Shown here piece after piece: positions 57,831-64,000 of a stretch of 64,000 nt of DNA (position 1 is the first letter of the stretch; every line of letters begins with the position of its first letter). The position numbers and the translations under genes are program-made. Source of the DNA: Gordionus sp. m RMFG-2023 (Eukaryota; Nematomorpha; Gordioida; Chordodea; Parachordodidae); the NCBI RefSeq assembly GCF_954871325.1, contig NC_088779.1, forward strand, positions 28,382,869 through 28,446,868. The letters are read 5' to 3'. The notes below the pieces were generated by a model that saw only the letters and a program-made list of their open reading frames with translations, did no database searches and was not told where the DNA came from.

Positions 57831-60800
57831 TTAAGAATTCTCCTTTTCGAATTTCCTCACGCAATCCATACTGTAATCCCATAATAATTTCGCCATTTTG
57901 GAATCGTGCGATTTAGGAGAACTAAAGTGTTCTTCACAATCCCCGAAATATTTTCCGCTCACCCCTTCTAATTCGGGAGCCAGTGCGCAGTACATGGTCG
58001 TCTGAGAACCCTGAAATAAAAAAATAGTCATTATTAAATAATATAATGATAGATATGTTTTTTATATTTGCCAAGGTCGTCAAAATTAAATAATTGTAAT
58101 AAAACAATGTGCGCATGATTAATATGCCAATCAATCGGCCCTTTAAACAAATCTACCCACGAGCCCCATGGTTCAATACCTGCCAACCCAACGTTTATAA
58201 ATTATGATTAGCTTGTTTGCCAATTTTTGATTATTATAGGGTTCTACCTCCAATCACATCAATTTTTCGGGAGACATTTTGTTTTAGGTTGTATCTCCAC
58301 GAGGCTGACTATAAATAGCTAAAAAATATCATAAACCTTAAATTAAATTTTTTTTTCAATATTCAAGTGCAATGGGTAGGTATTCTGATTTAAATGTTAG
58401 ATTTATGGGAGAGGATAAGATGTCAAGATATATGAAGGTGAGGATAAAGTATAAGGGCGGTATGTGAATTCCGGAGTGGGTCCGGGGTATAATGGCCTAG
58501 GGAATACGGTAAAATAAATTATTTAAAACAGTGCAGACCTGGCGGTTGTATTTTAATTTTTTTAAATTATATCAGGGCCACTAAAAAAAATTTTTTAAAA
58601 AAATACCCGGCCTGGATATTTTAAATTGCCATTATTAGCTATAAAAAAATTAAAAACAAAAAAAATATATATTTTAAAAAAATCTGTGCTGGGGTGCCTA
58701 CAAATGTAAAATCCGGGTTGGACCGAAAAAAATTTTTGAAAAAAAGAATCCTAGAATAGTACTTCTTGCAGGTAGGTTTCTATTTAAAGGGAAGTAAATA
58801 TTAGGTGAAAAGAGAAGAGAAATATTTTAAAATGAATGAAAGTGAGAGGGGGGGGCAAAGAAGTATAATTAAGTTTTTTTGGACGGGAGAGTGAGGGGGG
58901 TGGCAGTGGGAGAGGGGGAATGGGTGAGGGGTCGTAAAGATAAAAATTAATATTGATAAGGAAATGAAGTTCAGGTAAAAGAAGAAGAATATGAGACCAG
59001 AGTGGGTAAAAATTAAGAAATAAATCTTAGTACTAGAACTGGAGAAATGAATTTCAAAAATAAAAAGTATTTTTTTTTAAAAAATAGAAACAAAATTTGT
59101 GTTCAAAACATTCATTAAATTTATGTGAAAAAGTTTAAGGCCTATTTTTATATTACATTCTTTACTCACTAGGAATTTAGTTGCTCTTATCTTAAGCACT
59201 AACTACTGGCAAAACTTTCAAGCGTTTTATTTATAGTCTTCATTATTGTAGCTTGAATTTCTTTTATAAATTTTTTCAAAAAAAAAACATGTTTTTTGAA
59301 AAATAAAATATTCTTGATTATCACATGATACAAATAATGATTATGATTGGTTTTAAACAAATTGAACTTTAAAAACATTTGAACTTTACTTTATTGCATA
59401 AAAAAACTAGAATCAAAAATTAAATTTGAGGGTTATTTTTTGAAAAGTAAAGGATTTGGAGGAGACCACTAAAAATTATATTTCGGCCTTAACTCAATTT
59501 CTACCAAAATATGGATAATTAAGCTTATCATGAAGCAGCAATATTTTTACTAAATATTTGTATAGACTTGTAAATTTACCCACCCGTCCATTTTTTTAAA
59601 GATATTTTTAACCCGCCCTTCCAATGCTTAAATATTTCTTCAACCCGTGCATAGCAGACCTTTACTACACAAACACACTCATCCAAAAACTGTTTTTTTT
59701 CGTTAGCTTTTAACCTTTATCATGTAGGTGCCCTAAGTTGTTTGTTGGGCAGTTACATCAAAAAATTGATTAGAGCTAATGAAAAGTAACAGTAAGGACC
59801 TAAGGTAAATGTAATATAATCAGGGTTAGGCAGTAACGCGAATTACTTGTATTTAAAATACTAAATACTTATTTAATTTAAAATTTATCAGAGACCTGCA
59901 GAAGTACCATTTGCAAGGCCCAACCCAGATTAGGCCCAGCCCGGGCTTTATTTTATTTCAGACCAGGCCCAGCCGGGATTTTTTTAAAAATTAAAATATG
60001 GCACAGTCCGTGTACCCGAACCGAACCTGCAGGTCTCTGGTATTTATTAATATTTTAGAAAGTATTTGATATGTATTATTTTTAAAAATACATTTTTTTT
60101 GTAAACGTTCTTTTTTTAAAAAAAAGTGTATATTAGTATTTATATTCGAATATATATTTTTTTAAATTCCCAAACCCTGAAAATAGTATAATAACATCAG
60201 TAAAAAAAAAAAATTAATAATTTGTTTAAAATTTGAAATCGGCAAATTATTTAAATTTCGAAAATAAATTACTTGATAAGGGTTTTTGAAAACGATCGTT
60301 CCAAATTTGTTGAACAACCATTTCCCGATATCGAAGGTATCTATGTTTCGATTCATGCCGGTTACCACTATACCAGGATGTAAGGAATTGACCGTTATAC
60401 ATCCAGAGTCGGCGTTTTTTTGGGCGGGATTTGGCAGATAGTCTTCCAAACCCTCTCCTTTTTGCAAAACAAATAAAATAAGATCATTGTTATTATAGAT
60501 TTTAAATTGAGTGAATATCATTTTAAACCTAAAATATATCATTTTGAATAAAGGGTTTTAAAAAAAAAACCTTAAATGATGAATTTGAAGATTAATTTCG
60601 GACAAACAAGATTTTTGATCAATTTTTCGCGTAATTCACTTATTTTGTAGAAAAAAAAGTGAAACTTGTTTTAAAAAAACAAAGGGCAAAAATACAATAA
60701 ATATTTGTTTTTGCATAATAAACCAAAAATTTATGTGATTAGTTCGATATGAAAACAATTATCAATTAGCGGAGAAAAAAATGCTAATTATGTGACAGCT

Positions 60801-63484
60801 GATTTAATGATGACATCTTTTGTATAAACATAGAGGGTTTTAAAATTAAATAAACATGAAGAGTTGGCTTAGCAATAACGCTTCGGGCTCAACTCCTTAC
60901 CCTCCTAAATCAAGGGCCCACCCACAAGGTCGCCGTTGTTCGGTCATTAATTGTAAAAAAAGATTACCCGTCTTGAGACGCCATGCCAATTCGTTAGTGA
61001 AGAGTATATTGGCCAGCTTGCTAGCAGAATAAACTTTCCAATAATTGTAACCTCCCTTCGTTAAATTGATATCGTCAAAATCCAGTTTTCCGTATTTGTG
61101 CATTGCTGACGCCACGACCACTATACGCGAACAGGTATTGTTCGAGATTTCCATCCCCAAGTCCCTCGTCGACTTATTCTCTCCTTCCATTTCCGGTTTG
61201 AACACGATTTTATCTAGTTCATAATTAATTTACGATTTTCAATCTAAAAATTCAAGATCACAGTTGAAATGGAATAATCATCATTCTAATTATTGCAAAC
61301 ATTTTTTTTACTATACGACGATTATCTTCATTTAAAAAAAATGAGGCAAATAGTTTTCGACAAAGTTTATTATAAAGAGTTTAAGTTAGACGATACATAA
61401 ATCGGAGTTTTGAACCTGGAACAAAAAGGGTTAACTGGTATTGGTTGAGGGTTCTGTTCTGAATATATTTTTAAAAGGAAAGTTTTAATTCCTGTTCCTG
61501 AAATTTGAACCATGGTTTCAGACTCTTGTCATAGCAATGAGATTTAAACAAATAAACCCTCTAAAATGTATCAAAATATATAATAAACCAATTGTAACCT
61601 CGTTCCGGTTAAAACCTCCACGAAAATTCTATATTTAGTTAACTGACGGCAAATGTTAACGAATATGTAATAACCAGAGTTGTTAAAAGATACTTTTTAA
61701 ATGGATCTAGATACAGATACATCGTCTAAAATAATATCTTGATACCGATATCTTAATCAAAAATCTATCTAGATACAGATACCACATTTTTATATCTAGA
61801 TACAGGATCTAGATCCTTTAACAACTCTGGTAATAACCGATTTTAGGATAACAGTTATAACTTTTATTAACCTTAATAGATATATATATATATAGTTCAC
61901 AATAACATCGGGTATTTCGTTCGAAATTGAAATTTTTAACTATAATCAAAACATTTATGAGATAGACGGAGTTAAAACAAAATGGTGGGCCCTAAATGAG
62001 CGTTCCCAGCTGATCGAATGGCATCGTGCAAATTGGTAAAATTACCGTTTGGGCTATCTTTTATCGATTCCTTTTTATTCTTCATTTTGTAATATTATAT
62101 AAAAAAAAAATTAACTTACTTATTTTCTAAATATGGAATATTTCGAAACTAAAGAAATGAAAAGGCAGACGATAACATTACATTTTCGAAGACATAATCC
62201 TTTTATCGATGATATTAATACATATATATATATATATATATAAAGGTAACCTCGATTTAAACAAGTAAAAATTTAAGGCAACGCGAACGCTCAAATTTAC
62301 CGCGCACTATTAAATAGAAAAAAATGTTATTTTAGATAGAATGGTCTAACATTACGAAAGATAGGCTTCTGGCCAGACTTTCCAATTTGGTTAGCGATAA
62401 AGAAAGTTAATTATAAACAGAGGTTTTAGTACGCATTAAATTTTAAGGTATAACCGTTTCTGAAGGGTTCCAGGTTCGAGATTCTAAACTCCAATATAAA
62501 TACACCTTAATAATTTAAATTAAACCTCAAAAGCGTAATATTAATTTATCGGTTTGAACCATTTTGTCATTGATAAAATAAAATATCGCCAAACTCTCGG
62601 AGCATTAATTGTTGGTACAAAAAAAAATTCGCGAATACCCTCGCTGGGATGGGAATCAAGTGGGCTACTATCGGTAGTCGATCTCTGTCTCAATCCCTCG
62701 TCGATTTCCTGAGGCCTTTCCGAATTTCGATCGACGGATTCAGGCACGTGATCCTTTTTATTGGCCTCGGCCGTACGCTGCAAGAGCGGAAGTAGGAGCA
62801 GCGTCAAGTAGAAGTGCCCCAGGTGATTCGTTCCGAATAGTTTTTCATGACCTAGTGAGCATAATATTATTTTTTGGACGAGTTTAGTTTATCAAAATAA
62901 AGATTAAGTTTTTCGTTTATTTTAAAGCAGGTTTTTTTTTCCCCCCCTAAGTAATTCTGTTAAAAACACCTTGTTCCGTGCAAGAGTATTTCGAGTGCAT
63001 GAGACCTCCATTGTTAACCAATATATCGCACCTAGCTTCGGTGGCCAAAATGCCTTTAGCGAAACTCCGGACACTAGCCAAATCGGATAAATCTAGTCTT
63101 TTCACAACTATTTCAGGGTAGTCCGGCACAGACTGGTATTCGACGATTTTAGGGCGAGCCACATTTTGGCCCAATATGCTCGATCCGACAGTTCCATTCA
63201 ATGTAACTTGGTTCGAATTATCACAATGTTCATCATGAGCATCTTGAGCAACGAGGAGTTCCTTTTTGATTTCTTGGATCATTTCGACCCGAGCTTCGTT
63301 GGCTTTATCCATATTTCTGCAGGCTAATACGACCCTCGCTCCCAGCTTGGCCAATTGTAGGGCCGCACTACGACCGATTCCAGAATTGGCACCAGTGACG
63401 ATAACAGTTCGGCCTCTCAATAAGCGAGTGACACTGGTGACCGAAGATGATTGAAGATTTTTGAGAATAAATGAACAATAGTCT
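57831..63484 (-). CDS. Short-chain dehydrogenase/reductase, retinol dehydrogenase-like (RDH11-14 type)
   Basis: An NAD(P)-dependent oxidoreductase by family, acting on retinoids or other lipid carbonyls in relatives. Exons: 62970 to about 63484, 62639-62851, 60968-61213, 60273-60457, 57831-58010, phases matching. Motifs: TVIVTGANSGIGRSAAL (cofactor loop), VVLACRN, KRLDLSDLASVR, LVNNGG (NNAG usually), GTNHLGHFYLTLLLLPLL, RIVVVASAMH, catalytic YSASK, TVNSLHPGIV, and SGKYFGDC near the end (stop TAA). About 425 codons follow residue R-G-R-T, against 300-330 in the family. The excess lies in two linkers: about 45 residues before KRLDLSD and about 60 residues before RIVVVAS, both polar and poorly ordered. 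The start codon is not in the first exon seen, so a 5' exon is missing or beyond 63484. Confidence 0.93.
59889..60039. mobile_element. MITE, CAGAGACCTGCAG family, 151 bp, in SDR intron 4
   Basis: Perfect inverted ends CAGAGACCTGCAG and CTGCAGGTCTCTG. Flanks AAATTTAT and GTATTTAT match at 6 of 8 bases. The interior has GGCCCAG-rich islands as in the copy at 16281. Confidence 0.85.
61675..61829. mobile_element. MITE, CAGAGTTGTTAAA family, 155 bp, perfect 8-bp target duplication, in SDR intron 2
   Basis: Ends CAGAGTTGTTAAAAGATAC and TTTAACAACTCTG are inverted. GTAATAAC flanks both sides (61667-61674, 61830-61837). TATCTAGATACAG-type interior as in 56882-57052, in the opposite orientation. Confidence 0.93.
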
Positions 63485-64000
63485 CTATTACGACTTAGTA
63501 AGAATTGGCGAATTAAGATAAATACCGACTTTTATTGATATACATTTTTTTTAAAAAAATATATTTATAAAAATGGGGTGTGGGGGGGGGGGGGGTGATT
63601 ATTGAATTATATTTACGGAATTTGTAAAAATCTTTCTAAAAAATATTTTTACAAATAAAATTTGCATATATTATTTTTATTCAAACTCTATATTTTTTTT
63701 AACGGAATTTGAATATTTTACAACTCATCATCAGCGCTTATAATCACTAATCAGATTCCAGATTTTTCTGCCTATTCCGACATCGTTGCTTGAACATCGC
63801 AGTTTATTTTTTTTTAGCTTTTAGATTAGTCATTATTATTCCACACTATATCAAATTTTATTTTAGTAAATAATGTTAGCGTCAAATGTTATTTTTTAAA
63901 CCTTGAATCATTTTTTTTTAAATTTCAAAATCTGATTTTACCAGAAATGTATGGCGTCGTGTTTCAAATACCCACCCTATAAATAGCTATGAACTTTTGA
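63485..64000. other. Upstream region of the SDR gene
   Basis: Contains a T/A palindromic tract (63545-63559) and a G14-like run (about 63580-63596). The first coding exon of the SDR, with its start codon, should be here or beyond the right edge. I could not identify it. Confidence 0.4.

Overview
The window reads as nuclear DNA of an AT-rich invertebrate animal. The genes are split by many introns with GT..AG ends. Some introns are tiny (42 bp) and others run to several kb and are packed with DNA transposons. Encoded families (6-phosphofructokinase, SCYL1 pseudokinase, granulin, IGFBP-type secreted protein, rhodopsin-like GPCR, retinol-dehydrogenase-like SDR) are animal families. I cannot name the phylum from sequence alone. 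Most exons were found by reading splice-bounded coding stretches by eye, so exon limits in the poorly conserved genes are provisional.

Layout. 1-9328 (minus): N-terminal half of 6-phosphofructokinase, eight exons. One 5-kb intron holds a whole-length hAT transposon and a GAAA microsatellite. 9329-10212: shared upstream region of two head-to-head genes. 10213-18316 (plus): SCYL1 orthologue, 16 exons and 827 codons, with hAT-type MITEs in its introns. 18317-28800: mostly repeats, plus an unrecognised multi-exon minus-strand gene (22149-23711) and a rearranged copy of SCYL1 exon 4 (26526-26772). 28848-30498 (minus): a small IGFBP-domain secreted protein. 30499-37666: repeats, a 1182-bp MITE and a possible GPCR relic. 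37667-41343 (minus): an unrecognised gene ending in a Ser/Arg-rich tail. 42669-43506 (plus): a single-domain granulin. 44470-45457 (minus): a 68-residue unknown protein. 45657-45921: a broken partial copy of the GPCR at 47266-48594 (plus, 442 aa). 51298-51473 (minus): last exon of an unrecognised gene. 51602-55378: two decayed hAT transposons side by side. 57831-63484 (minus): SDR/retinol dehydrogenase-like enzyme, five exons.

The genes do not form a pathway. The window is better described as a normal gene neighbourhood shaped by waves of hAT-type DNA transposons. At least five MITE families are present, several with intact 8-bp target duplications. Local duplications of host exons and long-tract microsatellites also occur. 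I found no convincing new multi-gene system. The most unusual items are the inverted-plus-direct copy of SCYL1 exon 4, a granulin domain interrupted by about 46 residues, the low-complexity insertions in the SDR, and the recurrent T-tract/A-tract palindromes.
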